Below, one piece after another: positions 11,357 through 23,740 of a DNA stretch of 64,000 nt. The notes below the pieces were generated by a model. It was not told the DNA's origin, searched no databases, and saw only the letters and a program-made list of their open reading frames with translations. The number at the start of each line of letters is the position of its first letter. Positions within the stretch are counted from its first letter, which is position 1. Location: NCBI GenBank assembly GCA_028023455.1, contig JAQFVV010006200.1, positions 2,284,738-2,348,737 of the forward strand. Reading direction: 5' to 3'. The position numbers and the translations under genes were made by a program. Source of the DNA: Epiperipatus broadwayi (Eukaryota > Onychophora > Udeonychophora > Euonychophora > Peripatidae).

Positions 11357-12599
11357 AATTCTATTTTTTCATACATATTCTCATCTTTTAAAAAAAAAAT
11401 TTACATTAAATCTTGTAGTTTCTATTTAAATTATCAGATTCTTTAAATATGAGTTGTTTTCCAGGTTAAAAAAATTCTTTTTTATTTCTATCATTATAAT
11501 TTTGTTATCATATTTATGGTTAACAGACATATTCACATTCCTATATTTATTTATTTCATTTTTAAACTGTCTGCCTTTATATTTCCAGTCTTTCCTTTTT
11601 CAATTTGAATGTCCTGAGCATAATTTAACATCCTCTCATTCCATTTTTTCTATTTGTTTTTTTAATTATTCTTTCTATTTTTTCATGCATATTAAATTTA
11701 TTTTAGTCCTAGAAAATATAGATATCATCATGGATAAAAGTTCAATTCAAGTGGCCAAAATAATTTTTTTTCTATCAGCTGAAAATTGATCTAGAAATTT
11801 TTAACTCTTAAGTTCATTACTTTACTAGTGTATCAAATTGAACAGGAAAAAAAAATTGTTACATTTTAAGATTTTCTCGATATTTTTCAATCTCCAATAG
11901 ATTATCTAATGTGTAATATTTTAGGAATTTTAAGTGTGGTCTCTATCAAATTTAATTAAATGACTCATATCATGGTTCAACTGCAAAGAGATAAAAATAG
12001 AACCAATTTCTTCTACTACTGGAATTATTTGTATTCCAGCAAGTATGGGCAATGAGGTTTATGAGATTCAATATATAATTCATTAAATGTTTCTGCAGCC
12101 ATAACTCGAACTGTAGGCAAAATTAGTTTCACTTTCATACACTTTATAGTTGAATAATAATGTAAGAAGTTTGATTAAATTTAATATAAACATGGAGATT
12201 TCATTGTCTCTAAAATATTGAATATTAATTAATACCATTTAATTAAATTATTACGTAATATATAGTGAATAAATGATTAACTTTGTTTTAACAATCTTAT
12301 TCATTTATTTTTTTAATAAATGTTACTAATCTTTATAATCTATCTTTGCATATGAGTATATGTTAGATTTAACAGACTACCAGTCTTTGTAAACTCAAGC
12401 TATATGGGTATCTGAAGTAATAAATAGCGTTAACATTAAAAAACAAAATAATTTAATGAAAGAAATATAAATAATCATTACACACACAAAAAAAATATTA
12501 ATTTAAAATGCATAATAAAAACATTGACAATTTTAAATGTACTAAATAAAAATAGATTTGGAGTTAACAATAAAAGCTACAAATAATAACAAATAAATA
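11357..12599. other. AT-rich stretch without a gene
   Basis: A 111-codon frame at 11454-11789 is rich in Phe, Ile and Leu, as expected by chance in T-rich DNA, and resembles no family I know. No other structure was seen. Confidence 0.5.
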
Positions 12600-13284
12600 A
12601 AAGAAATAAATAGTTTTTAGTTTATGCTATAAAAAAAATACAATTTAATTATTAATTAATTGTAGGTTTTCTTCTGTTTTTACGATTCACCTGATTTATG
12701 GATTTTATTTTATTATGTTTCTAACAGAAATTATTATTATTAACATGCTTCTAGATAATTATTCTGGAAATTATTAAATATTAAATTCTTTTGAACTATT
12801 TTTCATTTAAGGTGGCTCAAAAAGATTTTGGAATTGCTTTCAATAAAAATGTTTTTCATCAAATAGTAATCAACAGGAGTTATATGCCAAATAACAGATT
12901 TCAGACAACAATCCACTTACACTATCTTATACGCATCTTTCAATTTCTTGTTTATTCATCCAACAGTCTATTACATTTGTTCCTATAATTATTTTTATTT
13001 TTTTTCTATTTTTATTCTTCTAATTCTTCATAATTCCTATATATCCTTCATAACTTCTCTAATTGTAAATTCAGTTTAGTGTCTCTTCTGCTTTTCAGTT
13101 TTCTCAATAAATAATATTGTTTCATTCATTCTCTCAGTATTTTATTTATTATTAACTTTATTCTTATAGCTTAACTATTTCACTTCAAAATCTTTTGTTT
13201 CTATATTTTTCCAAATTTGTGTTGCATATAAGGCTAATCTCCAAACCAAATTTTTAATAAGCATGAAGAGCAATATGTGATGAT

Positions 13285-15188
13285 GTGATGTTCTGTGACT
13301 TCTTCTTATATGGAGTCAGGAATCTCTCAGCAACTATGCCCAGAGAAACTTGTTAGCCACTTTACCTTCCCTTTCCATTCCCCGCCCTAGATTTTCTCAT
13401 ATCCTGCTCCATCCCATGTCCACACATATAATCTTTGTCAACTTCATGGCCTTTATATCTAAATCCCCCTTATCTTTTCCCAAACCCAGCTAATAACCCA
13501 CTTTTTGTATAATCACTTTGTTTATATTTATTCTTCCACAACTTCATTATTTGTACCCTTTCTGCCTTCAGACATTTACATTCAATTAACAGATACCTAA
13601 TATTTTCTATGCCTTCCTTACATAACTTGCAGACTAAATCACCTACATTTTTCCATTTATGTGTATATTGCCTTATTGCTAAAGATCCCATTTGAGCCTT
13701 AAACAGTAAACCACTGTCCTTGATATTGTCATAAATTAATTTGCATCCAATATTCTGTTTACACATATATATATATATATTCCAATTCTTTTTATTCTCT
13801 AAATTAGATCTCCATCTCTCCACAACCTTAGTTTTTTTATTAATGCATCTATTTTTTTATTCCATTTATTACCACTATAACACTCAACAATTCTCTTAAC
13901 ACAATCATCCCACTTTTTATACAAATATACTGACAAATTTTTTATCCAAATCTTCTGCATTAGCTTTCTCACCCATCATGTTGCCTGGCCTTTATTCATA
14001 ATGCAATTAAATACTATTTTGGCTATTCTTTTATTATTCATAAACTGCAATCTACTGGGCATTTTTCATTTTGTTTTTTGCATCTCTCATATAAAATCTT
14101 GACCATCCCATTTCTCCTTGAATTGCCTTCTTTGCTGTCCACACATCTGCATCTAATGCATGTCTTCCTACTTCTCTTTGTACTTTTTCTAAGTAATCTA
14201 ATATCACTTTACTAACACATAATGCATCATTACCATATGTTAACTCTGCTACTGCCACTTTCTTTCATACAATTCTAGCTACATCATATTTATTATATAA
14301 AAACACTGAAAATTTCTTTATCAATTCCTTTCTTTTCTTTACTTCATTTATCAATTTTTTCTCCCATTCATCGAAGAAATTTCCCTGATTACTTAAGACA
14401 ATTCCCAAATAGTTATATCTATTCACCACCCTTAACTTTATATCTCCCAATAAAAATTCTGTCTTCTCTTTCCCCAGTATTAATCATCATTACTTTTGAT
14501 TTTTCTTCACTAATTTAATCCCCATCTCTTTACCCACCCTTGCACATGTCTTCAGTATAACTTTCAAATCTTTCCTTCTTTCTGCGCACAAAAAGACATC
14601 ATTCACAAATAAAAGACCTGACAATGTATATACTCCCTTGCCACCTATTAATGGTATCTCTATCCCTCTTTCTACTCTCTCTATTTCTCTCAAATACAAC
14701 AAAATAGGTCACACAGGGCATCCTTGCCTTAGTCCCACCCCATTTTTAACTTTAAATGATTCTGTATTCCCTAATTGATACATATAGTAATTATTTTCAT
14801 ATAATTTCTTAATAATATCCACTAAAGCTCCATCCATTCCCAAATTTACTAAACTTATCCATAATTTATTTCTATTTACTGTATCATACACCTTATCTAT
14901 ATCTATAAAAACCATATATAACTTTCTATCTGTATTCCTACTCATATCCATAAGTTGTGTAACTACAAATTCTTTCATTTCTCCCACTATATTATTTTCT
15001 TCCATTCATTTTACAACCCTTCCAGCCACCATATAGGAGAAAACTTTGTATAAAATTAATGTTACCACTATCAGTCTATAGTTGTTCAACTTTCTATGAT
15101 CCTTACCCTTTCCTTTAAATAGTAGTCTTACTCTTGCATTATTCCAACTACCCAGAAAATCGATATTCTGTGCCATCTTATTAACCTA
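13285..15188 (-). mobile_element. 5'-truncated LINE with PHD/esterase-type relatives (LINE-A, second copy)
   Basis: The minus strand encodes a broken reverse transcriptase that ends near 13470. From 5' to 3' it shows SWNNARVRLLFKGKGKDHRK (about 15160-15100), MVFIDIDKVYDTVNRNKLW (near 14920-14860; motif A FxDxxKxYDTV), GVGLRQGCPV (near 14709-14740), a decayed catalytic box LLFVNDVFLC, then CKLCKEGIENIRYLLIECK, the C-terminal Cys/His end. It is the same family as the copy at 43300-48620. It stops at 15188 and is missing from the matching site in copy B, which marks a 5'-truncated insertion. Frameshifts and stops are frequent. Confidence 0.85.
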
Positions 15189-15839
15189 TTACTATACTCT
15201 AGAGCCATCTATTGTAAGCTTGAGTAATCATTTAAAACTAGATAAGTAATATGATTATTAGTCTTCATTGGTGAAAAACAGTTTTGTGCCTAGTAACCAA
15301 AATTAAGATTTTGAACCCAAGTCAACTTATATATATATATAAGTATGATTAGAAATTAGAAGCTATATGATTCAATGACCTTAGTCAAATTCTATGTTTT
15401 GACTCTTTGAAAAAGAATAGCACAAAAAAGTTAAGGTAAATTTTGGATGGGTAGGAGCAAATTTAATGCTACTTGCTTATCAAGAACAATAGCCACAATT
15501 TAACCAATAGTTTTTGACCATTGTTTAATATACTTTAATCAATTAAGATTATAGAAGACAGCTTTAGAACAGAGTAATACAGTAGATTATTACCCCTAAT
15601 GTTAATATTAAATATAAATTAGGATAATCATGTGATGCTTTGATTGCTACATAATTACACTTATATTTAACTTTATGAATATCAGAATAATTTTTTAATC
15701 TTATTATATGTTATTTAGTCAGTTCAAATTTCATTATTTTCAGGATTGACAATCCAATAAAAAATATTCCAATAGTTTATTAACTTCCCTGTTTTTAGCA
15801 AATATTAATAAATTGCTAAACAATTTAAGGATGTATAGT

Positions 15840-15949
15840 CAAGCATTGTTAACCGAGAGGTCAGTGCAGCCACCTTGCAAGCAAGCAGTTGGTTGCAGAC
15901 AGTTGTTGTGGGTTTGCATCCCAGCAGATGTTATGACGTATGAAAAAAT
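15840..15949 (+). repeat. tRNA-derived SINE, family 1 (copy b, 18-bp target duplication)
   Basis: A tRNA-like unit (AAGCATTG at one end, CAGCAGATGTT at the other) ends in an A-rich tail. Exact 18-bp direct repeats flank it (15822-15839 and 15950-15967). The same site in copy B at about 21175 has no insertion. Confidence 0.85.
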
Positions 15950-16078
15950 AATTTAAGGATGTATAGTGTAATCTTCTCATTGGCAATATTTTGTCCAAGA
16001 CACAACGAATATTATGAATAGCTTACACTTTGCTTATAAAACTTTGTTTATCATGTATAATGTTTTCATAAATAAATA

Positions 16079-16130
16079 AACACACACACATATATATATA
16101 TAGAGAGAGAGAGAGAAAGAGAGTATGCAA
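16079..16130. repeat. Compound microsatellite
   Basis: A run of CA, then TA, then GA dinucleotides. Confidence 0.9.
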
Positions 16131-17749
16131 ACATTACATTCACCTACAATACGTTTTAATTTTTTAATTAGTTCACTGTAAAATATTCTTAATAATTAAT
16201 AAAAATAGACAAACAATATATATATAATATGCAATGCACTATACTATATTCATATATTTTGAAATTGCTTTTAATCTATTAAGCTCATACCTATGGATAA
16301 AATGTTGGAACTGCAATTGGTTCGTGGTGTTTTATTTTCAGTTATTTTTAGTAGTGTTCATTTTATTTTTTGTGTACATTTGATAAAACTAGACCAAATA
16401 TGTTTTAATTAATGTTAGTTTTAATTAAAATTTTTAGATATCAGCATCTCCTAGTGAAAAATCAATTCAGGATGATCAAAGCTAAAGTTTTTACAAAAGA
16501 CATAAAAAGTATTCAATACACTTAAACCAAATGTGTCCTTTCCACATTGACTTCTGCTTTTGAGAAATTGAAAAATGCTATTTTACATATAATTTACTTT
16601 TTTATTTTTGTAAAATTTAATTAAATATTTATTTCTCAGTAAGTAAGTGATGTATTAATTCAGTTTTTATTTAAATGTTTTTAGCAGAAAATTATTTAAT
16701 TAAAAATTTATCAACAAAATGTACAATAGTTTTTGTGAAATTGGAAAATGTAACATTTTGTGCAATTTATGTATTTATCCACATTTTTGTTAAAGTAATT
16801 TCAATATTTTTCAATAAGTAAGTTTATTCACTTTTAATTTGAAAATAAAATTACTTTAAACAAATATGAAGAACCTATTATTAAAATAAGATATTTTTTG
16901 CAATTATATTACAAGTGGAATTTTAATAATCTAAAAAATAATTTTATTGCTTCAATTTATTCTTTATCAAACATCATTTTATTGATAGAAACTTTGTTGG
17001 GAATAATTTTATCTCATTAAAAATAGAATTTATTTACCTACAAGATTAAAAATGAATTTTATTTGATTGTTTTTCATTTATAAATTTAAAACAATTTTTT
17101 TAAAATAATATAAAAATTAAATAAAGAATAAAATTTAAACCACTAAAATAAAAGACATGAAAAATAGCTACTAAATTTACTGTATTGGCTATTTCAGAAG
17201 GCATAATTAACAGGTTAATAGTTTAACTATTAAAAGTAATTTCATTTCAAATCCAAAACAAAAATTTAATTGAACAATTTTTTTTGTATTTTTTAATAAC
17301 AGAATCAAAAAAAAACTAAGAGATTTTTTAAAGAAAAAATGAAAACAATCTGTTCTTATAAACAATAGAAGAGAAATTTAAAAAAATTTTTTTTTTTTTT
17401 AGTTCTTAAATTAGAAGAATCTGTTTGTCCCTTTTCCCATATTATCAATTGTAATTTAAAAATAAAATATGCTGAAAGTAAAATTTTTGTTGTTTGTGTA
17501 TACTTATATATGTTTTAATTGCTTTTAGGAAACATATAAAAAAGATTAATTAACTAAAATGAACTTTAAACACAATGGTCATTAAAATATTTTTAATACT
17601 GTAATTTAGATTTAAAGAAATACTGAATTTGAATATTTTAATTATATAATTGCTATGCCATTAAATATATATATATGCAATATCTAAGTGATATTATATT
17701 GATTATTTAAATAGTAGTATATTATATATACTTAACTTATCTGAACTGA

Positions 17750-18130
17750 GCACTGATTATATATATATGTGAGAGATGATGATCTGAACCAACTGATGGA
17801 TGATGGTTCAGCACGAATATATATATATATTGGAGCTCATTTATCTTTTTTACATGTATATGGTCATGCGTTTTATTTGTATAAAATGGAGAAATAACTG
17901 TAGGGAGATTGAAAATCTGAGTTCAAATTCCTTCTAATTATTTAAGGTAGATGAAATTAGAGGGGATTTGAATCCAAACTTTTAAGCTCTCTTTAGTAAT
18001 CCACTCCATCTTATACAACCAATACACATCACCACATACATGTAAAAAAGATAAATGATCTTCAATATGTATGTGCATTTCATGCTGAACCAGAATTCAT
18101 CATCTATCTTTTTCATATGTATGTGATCAT
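17750..18130. repeat. Foldback related to the 45490-46253 element
   Basis: 17780-17830 (GATGATCTGAACCAACTGATG, hairpin, CAGCACGAA) and 18060-18110 on the minus strand (GATGA, hairpin GGTTCAGCATGAAA) are decayed copies of the hammerhead-like segment found in the 45490 element. They face each other. Between them, 17930-18020 and 18150-18200 share a phrase about a general ATCCCCTCTAATTA-type sequence in opposite orientation. No coding content. Confidence 0.5.
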
Positions 18131-18389
18131 CTGTATTGATTGTAAAAGATGGAATGGATGACTCAAAGGAGCTTGAAAGTTTGGGTTTAAATCCCCTCTA
18201 ATTACATTATTACAATTTCAAATACAATGATGTCTGTCAAGTGAGTATAATATGAACTAAAGAACAATTGTTTATTTTTATTTTCTTATGATATATAAAA
18301 GAAGTAGTGGATGGTAATACAGCCATTGTCATATCTTCATTATATTACCCAAATCTAGCAATTAATTTGTTAATTATATTTGGTAGTTA

Positions 18390-18530
18390 TGGAAATAGTG
18401 TACTCCCACTGCTAGAGGTGCTGTTTCTGCATAAACATGCAGAAATATCCACAGTAGAGGCCAAAAGCAGCAATGCTTGTTCCAGCCGCTAGGTGGCGCT
18501 GTTCACCATGCATAAGCATGGGCACATTAT
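18390..18530 (+). repeat. Single arm of the CTCF-motif foldback
   Basis: It matches the left arm and loop start of the 63301-63582 foldback: AGAGGTGCTGTTT, GCAGAAATAT, GGCCAAAAGCAG, TTCCAGCCGCTAGGTGGCGC and GTTCACCATGC. The right arm is absent. CCGCTAGGTGGCGC at 18486-18499 agrees with the CTCF core consensus at 13 of 14 positions. Confidence 0.7.
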
Positions 18531-19335
18531 AGTAAATTTACTAAAAGTATTAATATATTTTTTTCAATCAACAAAACTTTGATTACTATTGACAGATTCA
18601 TTCATATCTTAAGGATCATAAATCTCATAAATCTTATTGATCTAGTAGCTAATAGCCAATTCATTTTATAGGATTTATAAAGACCCCCAAACCCCAGACA
18701 AACAACTCTTCAAAAAATAAGCCAAAATGTGCTTTTACCATTTCCAACACTTTATTTGCCAAACATTGTTAATTTATAATAAAGAAATGAAAGCATTAGC
18801 TTTTATCTATGTCACAAAATTTACCCTCTACTGAATACCTGATTGCATATTATTCCAAATTATTATTTTTGTTCTGTTCATTAATGAATTTATAAATTCC
18901 AAAATCAATCATATTAATTTACATATACTCAATGTTTATTTTTATTAATATTATTTATGGACTTAGTTTATTTAATACTTTATTTTTTTGAGATGAAGCT
19001 TCTTATTATAATGATCACTTTAACTTTACCAACATTTTTTACTATTTTTTTTTATATATTTTTTGGTAAACAACTTCTGCCTTCTACTAAAATAAACTTC
19101 CACTTAAGTTTATATTTCATTCTAAAAAAAATTACCTAGTAATCATAACTCACTCTTAGGGATAATCCTATTCCATTTTAGAGTTGTATAAAATCTATAC
19201 ATGAAAAACTCCAGTTACTAAATAATAAAATAGTTTGTCATCAAGAATTACAAAACTGAGTTTCAAATCAGAGAACTTTAGTTCTTGAATTCACTGCTCA
19301 TAATTCACTGCTAGGTCATGCAGTGTTCAATCAAA

Positions 19336-19409
19336 ATTGGCAGAGCTAAGATGTAAAGTAGTGGCCTTTAATACTTTACCATTGCACTTAAACCATACTG
19401 AGCAATAAT
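19336..19409 (+). repeat. SINE-like repeat, family 2 fragment
   Basis: It starts with a tRNA-like TTGGCAGAGCTAAGATG and ends ACTGAGCAATAA, like the other family 2 copies. Another decayed fragment may precede it (19220-19310). Confidence 0.35.
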
Positions 19410-19949
19410 TTCAATTAGATAGTGAACTGAACCAAAGTAGTTTCAAAACCAGTGTTAAATATTAGAGCAGATATATCTGGATCACAGCTTCATAACTATA
19501 AAAGTGAAATAAAATTATAATTAAAAAAAAGCTAAATTTAAAAAAATGATAATAGAAAGTGGAAAATATTAAAGCTGATATGCATGTTATAGCTTAAAAG
19601 ATTTAGAATAAAACATAAAATTGAATTAACAATGAGAAGAAAAAGAATACATCCTAAAAAAGAGTTAGGGTATATCTGATATAAATAGTTTAACAACAAA
19701 ATGAGAAAAGAAAAAATAATCAAATTTGAATGAAGTAATAGGAAAGTGAAATTGAAAACAAATATGATTTAATTTATAAAAGAATGAAATGCTCTAGCAA
19801 GGAAAAGTTTTCAAAAGTTAAAAAATTAAATTAAGCAAAGAAAGATAAAATATTAGGTAAAAGGATTAATGTATATAAATGATTTGTAGAACAGAAAAAA
19901 AAATAGATAAACTATAACGGATACAATAATGAATGGATACAAGTGCTTT

Positions 19950-22040
19950 CACTTTGAGGTATGAGCAAGTACAATTTATTTATTAATTATCTATTGATTT
20001 TTTTATACTTCATTATTCACCTGTCCTAAAGATTTAAATTTATTAGATTTTTAATAGAAATATTATATTTTATCATCGCTCTTCTAAATAACTGTTTTAG
20101 AAAAAATATTTATTACATAGTAATTATGTTTCATTTATGTGACTCTAAAAAGTTTACCAATTATGTTTAGCAAAAATATATGCCCTACAATACATCATCA
20201 TCATTTATATGCCAAAAAAAGAGATTTCAGGCAACAATTCACGTCATCTGATTTAAATCTGATCACTTGTTCTCTTCTACCAATTTTTGTTTCTATGATT
20301 TTTATATTTCCTTCGTCTACTCTTTCTCTTTTAACTTTTTATAATTCCAACACATCCTCTACAATTCCTTTAAGTACATGTTAATTTCACTTGTTTTTTA
20401 ATTTTACCAATAAATAATTTGCTAATTTAATTCTTACAATGTATCTATTCCATTTGATTTTACACTTCTCCAAATTTCTCCTATCAAAACTTTTAACAAG
20501 CACGAAGAGCAACAATCCCTCTAATAGTCTATTCCAGAGCTATCTATTATAAACTTGAGTAAGCAATGGACACTAGATAAGAAGGATTACCAAATCCTAA
20601 GACAAGTTTTTATGTATTATCCATTAATGAGGAATTCTATATATATTCAAGCTGATATTCTAAGATTCAAACACCCCAAGGTTTTGAAACCAAGTTAACC
20701 TGTAACAAGTTTGACTATGGGCTAAAAACTATATGATTCAGTGGTTTAAGTTTCTAACTATATGCATCTTTGATCATTTGGCAAAATATAACACAAAAAA
20801 GTAATGACAGCTGGTGAAGGGTGTGAAAAAATCTATTGCTTCTTGTCAATAGACATAAATTAGTTTCTAATATTTGATTGGAAATATCATTTAGTATACT
20901 TTGAACCATCAAAAGTAATAGAGTGGATTACTACTCCTAATATAGATATTTGAATGTAAAACTGTGACAGTTGTGCAATGCTTGGTTTGTTATAAAATTT
21001 TAATATAATTGGATTTAACTTCATGAGCAGTAGAATAATTTTTTAGTATTATAATGTGTATCTACTCAGCTCAGATTTCATTATATTCAGGAGTGAGGAT
21101 TTAATAAAAAATGTTGCAACAGTATATTAACTTGTACTATTTTTAGCAAGTAATAAATAATAAAATGCTAAACAATTTAATAATGAAAAATGAAATTCTC
21201 TAATCTTCTATATTCTGTTTCAAGATCTTAATGGGTGGCATGAATTGGTGATGCTTTGTTTACAATATGTATCGTTTTCATGAAGAAAAAAAGTATATCT
21301 ATATAGAGTACAGACACATTCTAACACACATATTTTAAATGGCTATACATATATACACATCCACCTATAATATATTTTTAAATTTTTAATTTAATCCAAT
21401 ATACACATTTTTAATACTTAAAAAAAAAAAAAAGAATATATACAATAAAGTATACTCTACTTATATGTTTTGACATTGTTTTCACTAGTTTTAAAATCAA
21501 AATAAAAATGACTAAAGCACTCTTTATGTATGTGTATGTCTGTCTTTTATAAAGCTAGCAGAATTTTAAAAAAAAAAAAAAAAAGTCAATAGATTGTGGT
21601 TACTATAAATAAATAGTTCAATAAAAAGTTGAAAAATTGTTAGTTTTTTTATTGTTCTTAAATTAGAATAGAGTTTTCCTACTTGCCATTTTACTAATTG
21701 TGACTTTAAAATATAAAATAAGTCTAGCATTGGTGGTCGAGAGGTCAGCGCGACTGCCTTGCACTTGCAGGCAGTTGCCCGGATTGCGGGTTCGCGTCCC
21801 GGCCGATGCTATAACACTTAAATATATATATAAAATAAGTGAAACATTTAAAATTGAAACATTTTTTTGTTTCTGTGTGCTTATGAATATTTTGATTATT
21901 TTTAGGAAATATCTAGAAAAGATTCAAAAAATCTCACATAAAATAGTCGTGAAGACTTTTTAATATTGTAGCTTAGAAAAAACTTTGCATTTAAGCATTT
22001 TAATTATACAGTTACTAACATGTTGAAATTATATTTACAC
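19950..22040 (+). repeat. Long dispersed repeat, copy B (carries a SINE)
   Basis: It is collinear with copy A (12600-17680) but lacks the LINE, the 15840 SINE and about 1.1 kb before 17390. It has its own SINE at 21724-21827. The upstream piece (19790-19960) also matches 23380-23510, and a middle piece (20530-20640) matches 32380-32470, so this is a dispersed family rather than a simple two-copy duplication. Confidence 0.7.
21724..21827 (+). repeat. tRNA-derived SINE, family 1 (best copy, 13-bp target duplication)
   Basis: The body is almost a complete tRNA. The acceptor arms AGCATTG (21726-21732) and CGATGCT (21804-21810) pair with one wobble. The A box TGGTCGAGAGG and B box GGTTCGCGTCC (21789-21799) fit the RNA polymerase III promoter consensus with one B-box change. 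The D-arm (GGTCGAGAGGTCAGC) is of the Leu/Ser type. Only a short AT-rich tail follows. Exact 13-bp repeats ATATAAAATAAGT flank it (21711-21723 and 21828-21840). Confidence 0.9.
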
Positions 22041-22079
22041 AAACTTTTTGTCAATAATAGATTGTTGAAAATATACAAG

Positions 22080-22205
22080 TTGACTTGATTTCTAAACCTC
22101 GGAGTGATTACATCTTAGGCCATTAGCTTAGTAAGTGCAATTTCTCACTGATGAAGGCTGATAGTCAGAAACTAGTCTGATAATACTTACTTGATATTCG
22201 TTGTT
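22080..22205 (+). mobile_element. Partial element with hammerhead-like motif (copy 2)
   Basis: This stretch resembles the centre of the 8561 element: CACTGATGAAGGC, a hairpin, then CAGAAACTAGTCTG. It has no clear terminal arms. The motif reads CTGATGA 22148-22154, hairpin GGC 22156-22158 / GTC 22164-22166, GAA 22168-22170, helix III AC 22171-22172 / GT 22175-22176, and C at 22177. Helix I (22141-22147 with 22178-22184) has five pairs. The same A-A mismatch (22155/22167) opens helix II. Confidence 0.45.
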
Positions 22206-22249
22206 TATATAAAACAGGAATTTGGAAAATTATTAGACAAAAGAATACA

Positions 22250-22490
22250 TTGGATTTTGAAGTGGAATAGATAAGTTGTAAGAATAAAGTTAGTAATATA
22301 AAAAAGTGTTGAAAGAAAATATTATTTATTGAAAAAATTAAAAAGAAATTATATTGGGCATGTCCTTAAAAAAAAAAAAAAAACTAATTGAGAATACATT
22401 AGGATTGTGAAGAGAGAGGGAGTGAAGTAGAAGAAAATGAAAAAAAAAAGGATTGTGGGAAAAAGAGAGCAAAAAATAGGAAGATTAGTA
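22250..22490 (+). mobile_element. Decayed LINE C-terminal fragment
   Basis: The plus strand reads LLKKLKRNYIGHVLK and then a Lys/Arg/Gly-rich tail with stops. The xxRNxIGHVL phrase is typical of the C-terminal end of several LINE reverse transcriptase proteins. A poly-A run interrupts it. Too decayed to place in a clade. Confidence 0.4.
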
Positions 22491-23369
22491 TAGGTTGCTG
22501 TTTAAAACCTGCCTTTTTGACTAGTAACTGATCATAATAATTACTACATGATAGAAAACATGTATTTTTACTAAAAGCAATTCCAAAATCTATTTAAGAC
22601 ATCTTAAATAAATGATATTCCATTATTATGAATATTTATTAATTAATTTTCAAATCAATTATGTAGAAAAATGCTGATGATGATAATAATAATGATATTA
22701 CTGTTAGAAGCATAATAATGTAAAATCCTTAAAATAGATAAATAGTAAAATATAAGAAAAATTATAGTTAATTAATAATTGAATTATATTTGCTCATAAC
22801 ACAAGCTAAAATCATTAAAACCCTACAGAAATATTATTTATTAAATGGATAATCTATAGTCTAATGAATGACTTATGAAAATTATTAATATACTTTTATC
22901 AAGTGGTTTGTGTCAAAATTGTGAGGATCGTAAGTTTGACACTTATTAATTAAACTGTAGTAATTGGCTATCTATATATATATATATACTAAAGAATGGT
23001 AAAGATATATATATAAGAAATTGTGATCTGGGCAAGTAATAAGTATTCATTCAGCATGAAACGAGCATCTTGGGGATCATATATCTTTTTCAAGTGTCTT
23101 TGATTTTGTGCTTATGATTACACCTCCACAAAGTGTTAAAATCAGATAGAAAAGTAGTTCCTACTTTGTGTGAGAAAGATGTAGTGAAAATCACATTGCA
23201 AAAATATTATTCATTAAGTGAATAGTCTATAGCCTAATGAATGACTAATGAAAATTATTAAAAGCATTCATATTTATTCATTATTGTATCTGCTGTAGTT
23301 TAACCTTATCTACGTTTTTATTTTCAGTTTTGCACATCACTTATATATAATAATCTTCTTTATTAATAA

Positions 23370-23515
23370 TTCATTTAATGAAGTAAAGGGAAGATAAATT
23401 ATTAGTAAAAAAGATTGTTGTATATAAGTGATTTGTAAAACAAAATAAAATAGATAAGTTAAATTGTAGCAATACAATAATGAACGGATACAAAGGCTTT
23501 GTTGAAATAGAGACT
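23370..23515 (+). repeat. Fragment of the long dispersed repeat (5' part)
   Basis: It aligns with 19790-19960: GTATATAAGTGATTTGTA, then ATAGATAA, then ACAATAATGAACGGATACAA. Confidence 0.6.
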
Positions 23516-23634
23516 AAAAAAATATGCATTTCTTGGAATAATCTCATAAAGTATTATATCAAGTATGGGTTTTTAAGCATAAAGTTCAATTTTTTCATTA
23601 AAAAGTGAGTCTCATAATTCTTTTGACCCTGCAT

Positions 23635-23740
23635 AATTTAAAGTAGTGGTTGAATCTGGAATTCAAAGTCAATGAAACGTGACTCCAGTTCTTCTGTGAT
23701 TCTTAGTTCTTGAATTTTGTATGAACTCATGAGCAATAAA
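23635..23740 (+). repeat. SINE-like repeat, family 2
   Basis: Similar to 9483-9587 and the minus strand of 53901-54012, ending TGAACTCATGAGCAATAAA. The tRNA-like head is weak. Confidence 0.4.

Larger units (their letters stand above)
12600..17680 (+). repeat. Long dispersed repeat, copy A (carries a LINE and a SINE)
   Basis: The backbone (12600-13284, 15189-15839, 15968-16300, 17390-17680) aligns in order with 19950-22040. Shared landmarks include TATATGCCAAA then GATTTCAG (12895), AAGAGCAA (13265), AACCATATGATTCA-type sequence (15365), ATTTCATTAT then CAGGA (15725), TGCTAAACAATTTAA (15810), and a stretch starting TTCTTAAATTAGAA (17403). A LINE (13285-15188) and a SINE (15840-15949) are absent from copy B. 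The stretch 16300-17390 is also missing there. The repeat has no coding content that I can recognise. Confidence 0.7.

Noticed and set aside
11454-11789. 111-codon frame rich in Phe, Ile and Leu
   Set aside because: Composition is what T-rich DNA gives by chance; no start context, no family, no neighbouring exon signals.
21724-21827. A functional tRNA gene
   Set aside because: The B box has a change, the body is flanked by a target duplication with an A-rich tail, and the sequence recurs at five other places; this is a SINE.
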